Notes: a model not told the origin generated them from the letters alone. A stretch of DNA of 64,000 nt from Pseudomonadota bacterium (GCA_018362935.1 JAHALQ010000003.1:62001-126000); one strand, 5' to 3'. Positions 8,066 to 16,553 are shown, counted from the first letter of the stretch. Made by a program: numbers and translations.

Positions 8066-9297
8066 ATAATACCTTTTACAATATCATCGCTTTGAATAAA
8101 TATTTTAAAATTATCTTTAATATTTTTTATATCATCCAATATATTTTCCAAACTGTTTGACGCCATTATAAAAGGTCCGTAGCGAGAAGATTTATCTCGT
8201 ATTTCAGAAGTAACCATTCCCTCTTTTATATTTGAGATAAAAATATCTTTTACTGAAGATAAACTTTTTATGCTATCAATTCCTTCTATAGATTTTATTA
8301 TGCCCGGAGGTAACAAAAAACATGTATATGCAGAATAACCGGCTTTTAAATTTATTGCCTGTTGATGAAGCTGTCCTGAAATATATTTCACCAGTAAATC
8401 ATTAACATCTATCCCGCTTGCATACGGTACCAAATGCGACGACACAAAACAACCGCCTCCTCGTGCGGCAATTTCATTAAAATATATTTCGTTTCGATGA
8501 TGATCATAGATGTATTCTCCTTGAGTGCTGGCAATTTTAGGAGAAAACGAGCGCACAATCTCTTGGTTAATTTTTATAATGCGTTTTTCAACATCCGACA
8601 ATTCTAATGCAACACTTTTAAATATGCGCTGTTTAGAAATACACTTTCCACGAATATTAAAATTAAAGCACTTACCGATGGCAAGCGTTTGATATTTGCC
8701 ATCCCAGGCAAAACCGTCTACTACATATTCCTGCCCTTCTATGAATTCTTCCACCAAAACAGTACCATCTGATGAAAATTTTCTTGCATCTTCAAAGTGT
8801 TCTGTCAATTCATCATCTGAACAAATCTTATAAACTCCCCTTGAAGCATCGCTGTCAACAGGCTTAATAACAGCGGGATATTTTATATGTTTAATAAATT
8901 CCAAAGCATCAAACAACTTATCTGTTTTACAATTCTTTGCGACCTTAATTCCTTTTTTACTCGCAAATTCATGCATAAGCTGTTTATTGGAAAATAAGAG
9001 CGCCGAACGATAACTATTTCCAATCAGTCCTAAGTTTTCAGCAGCATATCCACAACTTTGAGTTGCCAAATCTAATTGATCAGACAGGACTGCCACAACT
9101 TTTTCTTTACGCGCAATATCCAATATCAGATTTTTATCTTTAACATCACTATAATAGAATTTATCCGCGAGTTCAAAACACGGCGAATTCGCTCTTTGAG
9201 GCGCAACAACAATCACATAAAAACCATACCGCCGCAGTGTTTGTAATAATGGTAATTGTCCAAGGCCTGCACCTAAAACCATCACTTTTCTAGCCAT
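8056..9297 (-). CDS. ATP-grasp carboxylate-amine ligase
   Basis: 413 residues from ATG 9297 (GGGAGA lies nine bases upstream; an in-frame ATG at 9306 is too close to that site). The N-terminus (KVMVLGAGLGQLPLLQ) is a Rossmann-like pre-ATP-grasp fold, then YPAVIKPVDSDASRGV and VLVEEFIEGQEYVVDGF give the ATP-grasp core, and IYFNEIAARGGGCF holds metal-binding residues. Such enzymes join an amino or hydroxyl group to a carboxylate via an acyl-phosphate; here the context suggests modification of a sugar, lipid or nucleotide-sugar, but the substrate is unknown. It overlaps the WecF-like gene by eight bases. Base composition is clearly AT-rich. Confidence 0.8.
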   Translation of the reverse strand: MARKVMVLGAGLGQLPLLQTLRRYGFYVIVVAPQRANSPCFELADKFYYSDVKDKNLILDIARKEKVVAVLSDQLDLATQSCGYAAENLGLIGNSYRSALLFSNKQLMHEFASKKGIKVAKNCKTDKLFDALEFIKHIKYPAVIKPVDSDASRGVYKICSDDELTEHFEDARKFSSDGTVLVEEFIEGQEYVVDGFAWDGKYQTLAIGKCFNFNIRGKCISKQRIFKSVALELSDVEKRIIKINQEIVRSFSPKIASTQGEYIYDHHRNEIYFNEIAARGGGCFVSSHLVPYASGIDVNDLLVKYISGQLHQQAINLKAGYSAYTCFLLPPGIIKSIEGIDSIKSLSSVKDIFISNIKEGMVTSEIRDKSSRYGPFIMASNSLENILDDIKNIKDNFKIFIQSDDIVKGIIWE

Positions 9298-10432
9298 GAA
9301 AAACATTCTCCCATAAATTCATCTGATAAGTATATGAAAACCGTTTGTTCAGTATTTGAATATTTCGTTCAACATCGGCTTTACTTTCCTGTATAAATTC
9401 TTCAAATGGCAACCTCTTGATTGTAGCTGTATCAAATACTTTTATCCCCATCTGAGTAAAACCTGAGTAGGTCGTTGTCGAAGATTTTACAAATATCTTC
9501 TTCCCAAGCAGCATCAAAGCAGATATATTGCCAACGCCCTGTTGCCGATTTTGATTGGATATGTATACATCGACAGATGATAAAAAACGGATATATTGCC
9601 GGGGTTGTTTCCATTTTAAAACAGGATCAAATTTGGTACCAAATATTTCCCTGCCTTTTTTTAAAATTCTATTTTTTACATCCGTTTGCCCATAAGTTTT
9701 ATACGATAAATTTGTTGTAACAATGATATTTTCATCTTTGTATTTTGCTAAAAAATCCAACATTTCCAAAGTAGTTTCATCTGTCGAATTATTAATCATA
9801 ATTCGATAAGGTTTTCCCGATTTATGTTTTACCGGTTTTCGAATATACCGAACTATAGGGTTATTATATACAATATCATATGTTTTCTTATTTCCAAAAC
9901 GCTGATAATACTCATTTTTATCAAAGGTTGTAATGATACCCGCCACATTTTGTCTGACGAAATTTTCAATTTCGTTGTCTGGAGCAGAATACAAATCCCC
10001 TCCCATAATTGCCCAATAAGTACGAGCTAAGACACCTGCGTTATTATATAAATATTTGCTTAATCTGGGAGAAAACAAACCATAGACAATTACTTTTTCT
10101 GTTATTTGCAGATCTAATTTCAAAGTCATAATATTTCCATAAAAGATATTATGACCAAAAAGGCGACCTCCTACTTTTTCTGCCGCACCACTGTTAAAAA
10201 TGAAAGCATGCTCTGACTGGTTAAAATACCTGTTAAGTAACTTTACAATATTTACCGTAATAAGTGTTTTATGCAGAATATGAACGTATTTATAACGTAA
10301 GACACCCAGTATTTGACTATAATCAGCTACTTTTTTCTTTATGGTTATAAAATTTTTACCCAAAAAGAAATATTTTTTATATTTAAATCCGTTCACTCTT
10401 GTTTTTTCGCAATTAAATAAAAACGAAAACAT
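9290..10432 (-). CDS. WecF-like (GT56) 4-acetamido-4,6-dideoxygalactosyl transferase
   Basis: 380 residues. The segment NQNRQQGVGNISALMLLGKKIF closely follows the WecF signature (RQQGIGT-LCLLI-GI), and WAIMGGDLY fits the WecF W-x-WG-DLY pattern. WecF adds TDP-Fuc4NAc to lipid II of enterobacterial common antigen; here the exact sugar is not known. The call agrees with the DegT aminotransferase two genes upstream, which could make a TDP-4-amino sugar. GAGG lies 9 bases before the ATG. Unusually low GC and many AAA/ATT codons suggest acquisition by transfer. Confidence 0.7.
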   Translation of the reverse strand: MFSFLFNCEKTRVNGFKYKKYFFLGKNFITIKKKVADYSQILGVLRYKYVHILHKTLITVNIVKLLNRYFNQSEHAFIFNSGAAEKVGGRLFGHNIFYGNIMTLKLDLQITEKVIVYGLFSPRLSKYLYNNAGVLARTYWAIMGGDLYSAPDNEIENFVRQNVAGIITTFDKNEYYQRFGNKKTYDIVYNNPIVRYIRKPVKHKSGKPYRIMINNSTDETTLEMLDFLAKYKDENIIVTTNLSYKTYGQTDVKNRILKKGREIFGTKFDPVLKWKQPRQYIRFLSSVDVYISNQNRQQGVGNISALMLLGKKIFVKSSTTTYSGFTQMGIKVFDTATIKRLPFEEFIQESKADVERNIQILNKRFSYTYQMNLWENVFHG

Positions 10433-10452
10433 AATTTATTACCTCATACTTT

Positions 10453-11163
10453 TTACAACAACTCGTATTTATCCAACATTTCATTAATTGCTTGGGGCGA
10501 ATTAAACATCATTACATCAATAATCGACAGCCCGTTGATGAAATCATTATTGAATTGCCTGTAAAAAATCCTGCTAAAGTCTGTTTTAATAAAAGACAAG
10601 TCTATGTTTTTGGAAGAAAACTTATAAGGATCATAAATCGCCATGCCGCCAATCGGATTTATATAATGCGTCGCATTCAAAATCTGGCACATATGGCTTA
10701 TTTTATCATCTCCTTTCAGAGAATTGTCTTTATCAATTTCCGAAGAAACAAGAAGTTCTGTTCGGATACCCAAATAATCGGCAATTTTAACAAAACTCGC
10801 GAAGATGAACTTTGCTATATTTTTCTCCGGATTGAGCATTACATCTTCAATAATCGGATACACCTTTGCAAAAAAAGGGGCTTTTTTATAACTTGTATAA
10901 ATCATTTGCAGAAACGAAGCCCTGTTTTTGTGTTCTGTACAGATATTAATCTCATTAATTAGTTTATTCTGGCTTGCCTTTTCTAATGACAGGGTAATCA
11001 AACGGGGTGCCCCGTTGCTCAAAATATTATTACGGTTTATCCACCCTCTGTTTATGTAATTCACATCATCATATGACACGAAGGTATCAACGGCATTCAT
11101 CAATTGCCAATAACCGATATAAGGAAACAAATACGGCTGCATTATTGCAATTTTTTTAGTCAT
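10453..11163 (-). CDS. WbqC-like family protein
   Basis: 236 residues with the WbqC family start IAIMQPYLFPYIGYWQLMNAVDTFV, broken here only by conserved aromatic residues, then YINRGWINRNNIL, and later HYINPIGG. WbqC proteins occur in O-antigen and other glycan clusters; their reaction is not well defined, with acyl or aminoacyl transfer to amino sugars proposed. It begins two bases after the aminotransferase stop, and the next gene follows after 20 bp, so translation is likely coupled. AT-rich like its downstream neighbours. Confidence 0.85.
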   Translation of the reverse strand: MTKKIAIMQPYLFPYIGYWQLMNAVDTFVSYDDVNYINRGWINRNNILSNGAPRLITLSLEKASQNKLINEINICTEHKNRASFLQMIYTSYKKAPFFAKVYPIIEDVMLNPEKNIAKFIFASFVKIADYLGIRTELLVSSEIDKDNSLKGDDKISHMCQILNATHYINPIGGMAIYDPYKFSSKNIDLSFIKTDFSRIFYRQFNNDFINGLSIIDVMMFNSPQAINEMLDKYELL

Positions 11164-11165
11164 TA

Positions 11166-12260
11166 TTAACCTGCCTTTTGCATGGAAAACGCTGTTCTGA
11201 TTATTGCGCAGTTTCTGCTCACCTCTTCATTGCTGAGCTGAGGATATAGCGGCAGGCAGGCGATGCGAGCGCAAATATCCTCGGAAACAGGACATTTCTG
11301 CGTTGTTTTCAGATACGGCAGCGTGTTTAAGCTCGGATAAAAGTAGCGTCGCGGAAAAATATCGTACTCTTTAAGCGCAGAAAACACTCTCAACAATTCT
11401 TGTTCTGACTTAAATACAACCGGATAATAAGCGTAGTTATATTCCAGTCCGGACTGAGCTTGGGGACGGCGGACCACACCCGCCAGCAAAGAATCATACC
11501 TGTCACACACGCGTTTGCGCTCGCGGATAATTTCTGCAATATGCGGAAAGTTTGCCAATCCCATGGCGGCATGAAATTCAGATTGTTTGCCATTTATGCC
11601 CAAACAGATATGATTATCATAAATGTGGCCGAATTTCTTAGATAATTCCAACTTCTCAGCAACATCTTTATCTTGGCAAATGCATGCCCCGCCTTCAACA
11701 GTATGGAAAAGTTTGGTTGCGTGAAAACTACAGGTTGAAATATCGCCGTAACTTAACAGGCTTTTACCTTTATACCGGCTGCCGAATGCGTGAGCGCCGT
11801 CATAAATAACTTTTAAGTTATGACGCGCCGCAATCTTTTGAATCTTGTCAACATCACAGGCGTAGCCGAAAACATGCACGGCCATAATCGCTTTGGTGCG
11901 CGGCGTAACGGCAGCCTCAATCTTATCTGCGTCAATCGTAAAATTATCAGGCTCGATATCAACAAACACCGGCTGGCAGCGTTCCCACAAAATCGATGAA
12001 GTGGTCGCGACATAAGAAAATGGCGTTGTGATAATTTCACCATCTTTGATGTCCAGCGCATTGAGTGCAAGTTGGAGCGCAATCGTACCGTTGGTGACGT
12101 AATCAAAATGCTCAACTTCCAGAAACTTTGCCATTTTCTGTTCTAAAGACTGAACCAAAGCCCCACCGTTTGTCAAAACACCAGTGGCAAATATGTCTTG
12201 TATATATTTAGAATATTCCTCTATCGGCGGCAAATAAGACTTAGTCACATAGATTGTCAA
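11166..12260 (-). CDS. DegT/DnrJ/EryC1/StrS aminotransferase
   Basis: 364 residues, PLP-dependent fold type I. The family signature includes YVTNGTIALQLAL, IYDGAHAFGSRY and the PLP lysine in CSFHATKLFHTVEGGA. Such enzymes aminate keto sugars on nucleotides, for example dTDP-4-keto-6-deoxyglucose to a 4-amino sugar. With the WecF-like transferase downstream a TDP-Fuc4N-type product is plausible (inference). The start is TTG at 12260 with GGAG eight bases upstream. It is the first gene of the glycan operon; a terminator hairpin lies only about 30 bp upstream of it. Confidence 0.9.
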   Translation of the reverse strand: MTIYVTKSYLPPIEEYSKYIQDIFATGVLTNGGALVQSLEQKMAKFLEVEHFDYVTNGTIALQLALNALDIKDGEIITTPFSYVATTSSILWERCQPVFVDIEPDNFTIDADKIEAAVTPRTKAIMAVHVFGYACDVDKIQKIAARHNLKVIYDGAHAFGSRYKGKSLLSYGDISTCSFHATKLFHTVEGGACICQDKDVAEKLELSKKFGHIYDNHICLGINGKQSEFHAAMGLANFPHIAEIIRERKRVCDRYDSLLAGVVRRPQAQSGLEYNYAYYPVVFKSEQELLRVFSALKEYDIFPRRYFYPSLNTLPYLKTTQKCPVSEDICARIACLPLYPQLSNEEVSRNCAIIRTAFSMQKAG

Positions 12261-12290
12261 TTCTCTTTCTCCGACACATTATCAAAGTAC

Positions 12291-12316
12291 AAAAAAACCA
12301 CCTGGTTAAAGGTGGT
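12291..12316 (-). terminator. Intrinsic terminator just upstream of glycan operon
   Basis: ACCACCT and AGGTGGT arms with a six-base loop, followed on the minus strand by seven T. It lies about 30 bp ahead of the aminotransferase start and ends the structured leader, so it could serve as an attenuator. Confidence 0.8.
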
Positions 12317-12334
12317 CGGAGAGTTGACAAAGCA

Positions 12335-12351
12335 TATTTAGTGAAATGCTC
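12335..12351 (+). repeat. 17-bp direct repeat, copy 1
   Basis: TATTTAGTGAAATGCTC, identical to the copy at 12685-12701. This copy lies inside the structured leader next to its terminator. Confidence 0.8.
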
Positions 12352-12557
12352 CCCTTTGGTCTTTAAAGTTGAAAACTTCTGAACATACACCACGGGCTCC
12401 CCGACCATGATACTGTCGGGGATATATTTCTTTGGCCGAATCATTCAATGATTCAGCCGCAGCTAACGACGTCATACCCAACGCCGCACTAAATACAGAG
12501 CTTGTCAAGGCTCCGCACCTTTTTACAGGTACTCGACAAAATTTTTGCCGTGCGTTT

Positions 12558-12586
12558 AAGCTAATGCCATTATATTATTATGTCAA
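12558..12586 (-). promoter_or_regulatory. Candidate promoter for the structured leader
   Basis: On the minus strand TTGACA (12586-12581) is followed after 17 bases by TAGCTT (12563-12558). A consensus TATAAT (12574-12569) also lies in this stretch and could instead be the -10 with a poorer -35. Either would start transcription near 12550-12562. Confidence 0.4.
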
Positions 12587-12684
12587 GTTAAATTAAAAGT
12601 TGCACTGAGACACATGTTCTCATTTTGTTCCCCTAAATTTAATTGGGTTGACTATTTGGCAACTTTGCTTTATTCGTATTTAAG

Positions 12685-12701
12685 TATTTAGTGAAATGCT
12701 C
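12685..12701 (+). repeat. 17-bp direct repeat, copy 2
   Basis: Second copy of TATTTAGTGAAATGCTC, 350 bp from the first, in the AT-rich spacer downstream of the cyclophilin gene. Similarity extends weakly on one side (CCAAAGGGGAGC versus CCATAAAGAGC on the minus strand). Confidence 0.8.
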
Positions 12702-12723
12702 TTTATGGTTGATTGCTATATAT

Positions 12724-12757
12724 AAAAAGGCCGGACTTGACAACCGGCCTTTTTTTT
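12724..12757 (-). terminator. Intrinsic terminator after cyclophilin gene
   Basis: AAGGCCGG/CCGGCCTT arms with a nine-base loop. T tracts flank both sides (five on the minus strand, nine on the plus), so it can work in both directions. Confidence 0.8.
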
Positions 12758-12773
12758 CAGACAAATTTTGCCG

Positions 12774-13367
12774 TTAAATATCAGCCACAACCTGCAAGCT
12801 GATAATGGTATCGGGGGCGGAAACCTCGCCGTTGCCGCCGGTGCCTTTTTTGATGGCGTCAACATATTCCATGCCTGATGTCACCTGCCCCCAGACCGTA
12901 TATTGGCCGTCAAGCCAGCCGCAGTCCCCGAAGCAAATGAAAAACTGGCTGTCGCCGGAATTGATATCCATGGCACGCGCCATGGACACCGTTCCGCGCT
13001 TATGCGGCATTTTGTTAAACTCGGCTTTCAGCTTTTTGCCGGTGCCGCCGGTTCCGGTGCCGTACGGACATCCCGTCTGCGCCATAAACCCGTCAATCAC
13101 ACGGTGAAATTTCAGCCCGTTATAAAACTCGGCGCGCACCAGTTCTTTAATCCGTTCAACGTGATTGGGCGCGACATCGGGAAACATTTCAATCACCACG
13201 TCGCCGTCCTTGAGTTTGAGCAGCAAAGCATTCTCGGCGTCTTTTACCTGATACTGGTGTTTAATCTTTTTAGAACGTGTCTTGCTGACAGGCAGTTTTT
13301 TGGTCTCGGCCGGCTTAATGCCCCTGGTCGAACTTTTGGCAAGTTTTTTGGTATTTTCTTCAGACAT
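12774..13367 (-). CDS. Cyclophilin-type peptidyl-prolyl isomerase
   Basis: 197 residues. After a basic, disordered N-terminal tail of about 40 residues (many lysines, no signal peptide) comes a complete cyclophilin domain: GLKFHRVIDGFMAQTGCP with the catalytic-region arginine, SMARAMDINSGDSQFFICF and WLDGQYTVWGQV. It catalyses cis-trans isomerisation of X-Pro bonds, probably in the cytoplasm. The basic tail is unusual and could bind nucleic acid or ribosomes (inference). The start has TAGGAG six bases upstream. It is transcribed alone and has its own terminator. Confidence 0.93.
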   Translation of the reverse strand: MSEENTKKLAKSSTRGIKPAETKKLPVSKTRSKKIKHQYQVKDAENALLLKLKDGDVVIEMFPDVAPNHVERIKELVRAEFYNGLKFHRVIDGFMAQTGCPYGTGTGGTGKKLKAEFNKMPHKRGTVSMARAMDINSGDSQFFICFGDCGWLDGQYTVWGQVTSGMEYVDAIKKGTGGNGEVSAPDTIISLQVVADI

Positions 13368-13416
13368 TGTTTTCTCCTAACTTTTATCGGTTAGTTCTTA
13401 TATAGGTATTAATTTC

Positions 13417-14376
13417 TTATTTTGCACGTTTTTGCAAAACAAAATCAACCCGCTGCTCCGCCGTCAGCCCGGAAGGAAAAGACTCGTCAATTTCCTTCAG
13501 CCGGCTTTTCAGACCGATGCCGTTGGCAATCTGAATCGCCAGCCCCGGACGGGCGTTCAGCTCCAGCATCATGGGGCCGCGGCGGGCATCCAGCACAATA
13601 TCCGCTCCCAGATATCCCAGCCCGGTCATTTCATAAGCCATAGCGCCGATGATTAAGTGCTCGCGCCAAAACGGCACTTCAATTTTCATTAAATCCGCCC
13701 CGGTATCCGGCTGAACGGAAATCGGCATATCGCGGCAGACGCCGTGCAGCGCTTTGCCGGTGGCTATATCCAGCCCGACACCGATAGCCCCCTGATGCAG
13801 ATTGGCCCGACCGCCCGAGGCTCTGGTCGGCAGGCGCGTCATCGCCAGCGCGGGAAAGCCTTTATACACAATCACCCGTACATCCGGAACGCCCTGGTAG
13901 CTGTAATCCCGGAAAATATCCGAAAAATGCACCAGTTCTTCAATAATTGCCGTATCATATTTGCCGCCGAGCGAATATAACCCGCTCAGGATATTGGAAA
14001 TATGCTGATAAACTTCATTATACGCCAGCTGCCGCCCCGAAGCGGTCGTAAATATTCCTCCGTGATAGTCTTTAATGACCAAAACGCCTTTGCCGCCGCT
14101 GCCCTGAGCCGGTTTTATCACAAATTCGGTTTGGCCTGTGATCATATCCAGAATATTTTTAGCCTCAAACTGATATTCGATTTTGCCGATTAAACGCGGC
14201 GTACTGATGCCGATTTTATTGGCCAGCTCTTTGGTCTGCACCTTGTCGTCCACCAACGGATAAAAACGCCGCCGGTTGTATTTGGAAATAACGTCAAAAT
14301 TGCGCCGGTTCATTCCGAGAACGCCGGCAGCGGCAAGTTCACGGGGACTGGCAAAAGATTTCAACCATTCAAACAT
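13417..14376 (-). CDS. RimK-type ATP-grasp, alpha-L-glutamate ligase-like
   Basis: 319 residues. It begins with a domain ending MNRRNFDVISKYNRRRFYP, followed by an ATP-grasp core (FVIKPAQGSGGKGVLVI) and a metal-binding end (LELNARPGLAIQIAN). This is the pattern of the alpha-L-glutamate ligase-related family (TIGR02291). The start overlaps the stop of the 7TM gene as TAATG, so translation is coupled. In other proteobacteria the same three genes, retropepsin-like protease, inactive transglutaminase/7TM protein and this ligase, occur together. The substrate is unknown; addition of an amino acid to a protein or small molecule is expected. Confidence 0.85.
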   Translation of the reverse strand: MFEWLKSFASPRELAAAGVLGMNRRNFDVISKYNRRRFYPLVDDKVQTKELANKIGISTPRLIGKIEYQFEAKNILDMITGQTEFVIKPAQGSGGKGVLVIKDYHGGIFTTASGRQLAYNEVYQHISNILSGLYSLGGKYDTAIIEELVHFSDIFRDYSYQGVPDVRVIVYKGFPALAMTRLPTRASGGRANLHQGAIGVGLDIATGKALHGVCRDMPISVQPDTGADLMKIEVPFWREHLIIGAMAYEMTGLGYLGADIVLDARRGPMMLELNARPGLAIQIANGIGLKSRLKEIDESFPSGLTAEQRVDFVLQKRAK

Positions 14377-15908
14377 TATTTTTTCACCAACGGGCGGAAG
14401 CGTTTAAGCTCCATTAAGCGGTATCCGGTATAAGTTCCGAGCAGCATCACCAAGAACAGAATCACCAAATTCAGTTCATTAAAGGCAAACATGATATGGC
14501 GGATGTATTCGCTGCTGATGACAAAATATGTCGCTATTGCCACTATCAGGCTGAAAAATATTTCGCGTCCGGCATTCAGCGCGCCGTCTTCTTCCCAGGT
14601 GATGGACGCGCGTTCAATAATCCATGCCATAATGATAATCGGGAAAAAGACCGCCGACTGGGCTATATTAAAATCAAATTTATAACCCACGATTGTCAAA
14701 GACTGCATAATCAGAATGACAAAAATAACGACAGCCGAAATTCTCGGAACCAGCAAAAGGTTGAGCTTGGACATGATAAAGCGGATTGAAAGCCCGAGAG
14801 TCATGATAATGGCAAAGCACAGCATTCCCGGCCAAAAACCGGTTTTGACCAGCGACATCGCCAGCAGCATCGGCGTAAACGTCCCCATCGTCTGCAAACC
14901 GATAACGTTGCGCATAAGAACGATTATGAGAATAGCCAGCGGAAAAATCGACAGCCATTTCAGCGTATTTTGCTGAGTCAGCGGCAAATTGTATATCGAA
15001 TACTCATACCGCTGTTCCTGATTGGATATTTTGGCTCTTTTGCCGGCCAGTTTCATGGACGACGTAATCGATTTGAGCACCGAAAACCTGATAATCGAAT
15101 TTTCGCCGCCCTCAACATCAATCAAAGACCGGCCGCCGCGTTGAAACAGCACAAAATTGTCGGGAAGCCCCTTTTTGCCGGTTTTGATGTCATAGATTTT
15201 CCATGAACCGTCAATATAAGCCTCTATCATCAAATCGGGCGAGAGCGATTTTTTGCTCTCCTGCAGACGAAAGCCGCGGGCCGTCCGCGAAGGTATTTTT
15301 TTCAGCGACAGCAAATCAGTGATAATTTCCACCATAATCTGCTGGTTGGATTTGACCGGCAGGTAAGCCTGAACTGCCGGCTGCAAAGGCTCCTCGTTCA
15401 GCAGACGGATAATCTGGCTGACTGCGTCGCCTTCCTGTTTCTGCGCAAGCTGCAGCAGCTGGCGGGCAGCCGCCAGTTTCTGTTCGCCAAAAACCGGCAT
15501 ATTGGGCGCAGACGGCGCCGCGGATTTGATTTTCCCGCGGGTGTCAATATTGTCAAAAAGCAAAATTTTATAATAAATATCCTGCTGGCCTTCTCTGGCG
15601 GCGCTTGACAAAATCAGGCGCGATGCCGCCTTGTTTTTACGAATGCGGTATCCTTCGGCAACGACATTTTCTTCAAGTATCTTAAAGGCGTCATTGTCAC
15701 GCGGCGTGGTAAGCGAAACTTTTATCGGCTCGCCGGTCGGCTCAAAAGAAATATGGGCTTCAATACTCCAGACATTGGCATTCTGCCGCGGCGCGAAATG
15801 AAACCCCCAGTATTCGACTTTATAATATATGCCATACCCGGCATACGCAACGGATAACAAGAGCAGAATTGAAAGGATTATCCGGACAGAAAAAACTTTT
15901 TTTAACAT
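14376..15908 (-). CDS. Inactive transglutaminase-like protein with 7 TM helices
   Basis: 510 residues from ATG 15908, which follows the protease stop by 13 bp. One N-terminal membrane helix precedes a periplasmic region of about 300 residues that includes a transglutaminase-like fold, then about seven hydrophobic helices from residue 340 on (IFPLAILIIVLMR, LLAMSLVKTGFWPGML, ISAVVIFVILIMQ and others). It matches the family described as inactive transglutaminase fused to seven membrane helices, whose partners are the neighbouring genes. The role is probably envelope sensing or signalling coupled to the ligase; this is inference. Confidence 0.85.
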   Translation of the reverse strand: MLKKVFSVRIILSILLLLSVAYAGYGIYYKVEYWGFHFAPRQNANVWSIEAHISFEPTGEPIKVSLTTPRDNDAFKILEENVVAEGYRIRKNKAASRLILSSAAREGQQDIYYKILLFDNIDTRGKIKSAAPSAPNMPVFGEQKLAAARQLLQLAQKQEGDAVSQIIRLLNEEPLQPAVQAYLPVKSNQQIMVEIITDLLSLKKIPSRTARGFRLQESKKSLSPDLMIEAYIDGSWKIYDIKTGKKGLPDNFVLFQRGGRSLIDVEGGENSIIRFSVLKSITSSMKLAGKRAKISNQEQRYEYSIYNLPLTQQNTLKWLSIFPLAILIIVLMRNVIGLQTMGTFTPMLLAMSLVKTGFWPGMLCFAIIMTLGLSIRFIMSKLNLLLVPRISAVVIFVILIMQSLTIVGYKFDFNIAQSAVFFPIIIMAWIIERASITWEEDGALNAGREIFFSLIVAIATYFVISSEYIRHIMFAFNELNLVILFLVMLLGTYTGYRLMELKRFRPLVKK

Positions 15909-15921
15909 ATTATAAAAATCC

Positions 15922-16403
15922 TCAGTGCAAAGTATGTTCCAACGAAGAATCGACAATAAAACGCCCGCTGAGGATATTGCGGCCAATCAGCCCGCGATAT
16001 TCAAACTTAGAACGATCTGCCAGGGTAAATTCGGCATTGATAAGTTCACCTCCGATTTTTACATCCATATTAACGGACGGATTGTCACTTTGCGCCGTAC
16101 TCTCTTTTCAAAATGGGCTCCGTTGATGTCAAAACCGACCCATTTTTCGCCGTCGCGCTCAAACGTCCGCATATTCGTGACGCCCACCGAAGAAGTTTCG
16201 GCTCCGGTGTCAATGCGGGCTTCTATCGGAGCTGAAAGCGGAAGAAAATAAACCGGTTCGACGCCGCCGATAACTTCCAGCGCCGGTTTTGCAGCCGGCC
16301 TGACCTCGACTGCCGGAACAATCGGCAGGCGCACATCGTTTTGACAGGCAGAAACCATCAGACAGATACCTCCGCAAAGAGAAAGATAAAACTTTTTATT
16401 CAT
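15922..16403 (-). pseudogene. Retropepsin-like 'ATP-dependent zinc protease' lipoprotein, frameshifted
   Basis: The first frame (16403-16059) encodes a lipoprotein signal (MVSAC lipobox) and the front of the protease domain, with the retropepsin aspartate in ARIDTGAETSSVG and FERDGEKWVGF. It then runs into a stop after VTIRPLIWM. The rest of the domain (NMDVKIGGELINAEFTLADR, then YRGLIGRNILSGRFIVD) is in another frame that runs to a TGA at 15922. The break lies near 16060-16100. It is either a real inactivating frameshift or a sequence/assembly error; no slippery run is evident. It is the first gene of the three-gene ligase operon. Confidence 0.7.
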
Positions 16404-16495
16404 TACAAACCCAGCTTATTTAATGGTAAAATCTGCTATAATTATGTTCAAAACAAAGGAATTGTAAAGTTAAATTTAATAATTCATACAATTTA

Positions 16496-16534
16496 TTGAA
16501 ATTAATATTCTTACATGATAAAATTTAGACAAAA
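16496..16534 (+). promoter_or_regulatory. Candidate promoter with TTTAGACAAAA motif
   Basis: TTGAAA (16496-16501), 17-bp spacer, TAAAAT (16519-16524), directly followed by TTTAGACAAAA (16524-16534), the inverse of a motif found near several other unknown genes. The motif would cover the transcription start. Confidence 0.45.
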
Positions 16535-16553
16535 GAATCAGAGAGGAAAAAAA

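Larger units (their letters stand above)
12291..12553 (-). ncRNA. Hairpin-rich leader or small RNA upstream of glycan operon
   Basis: About 260 bases without a convincing gene but dense in inverted repeats: a 10-bp arm pair at 12434-12443/12449-12458, a perfect 7-bp pair at 12399-12405/12415-12421, shorter hairpins further upstream and a final terminator at 12291-12316. A candidate promoter precedes it. It may be a cis-acting attenuator for the operon or a free-standing RNA. Two out-of-frame reading frames cross it (one of 45 codons from MTSLAAAESL); neither looks convincing. It lacks the landmarks of tmRNA, RNase P RNA and SRP RNA. Confidence 0.4.

Noticed and set aside
12241..12444. 67-codon minus-strand frame through the leader and terminator
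   Set aside because: It would encode the terminator stem and overlap the aminotransferase start; the hairpin pattern explains the sequence better.
12291..12560. tmRNA, RNase P RNA or SRP RNA in the structured leader
   Set aside because: No tag reading frame ending in ALAA-stop, no CCA acceptor piece and none of the conserved RNase P or SRP core sequences could be found on either strand.
16524..16534. TTTAGACAAAA as a LexA or DnaA box
   Set aside because: It does not fit alphaproteobacterial LexA (GTTC-N7-GTTC) or DnaA (TTATCCACA) consensus sequences.
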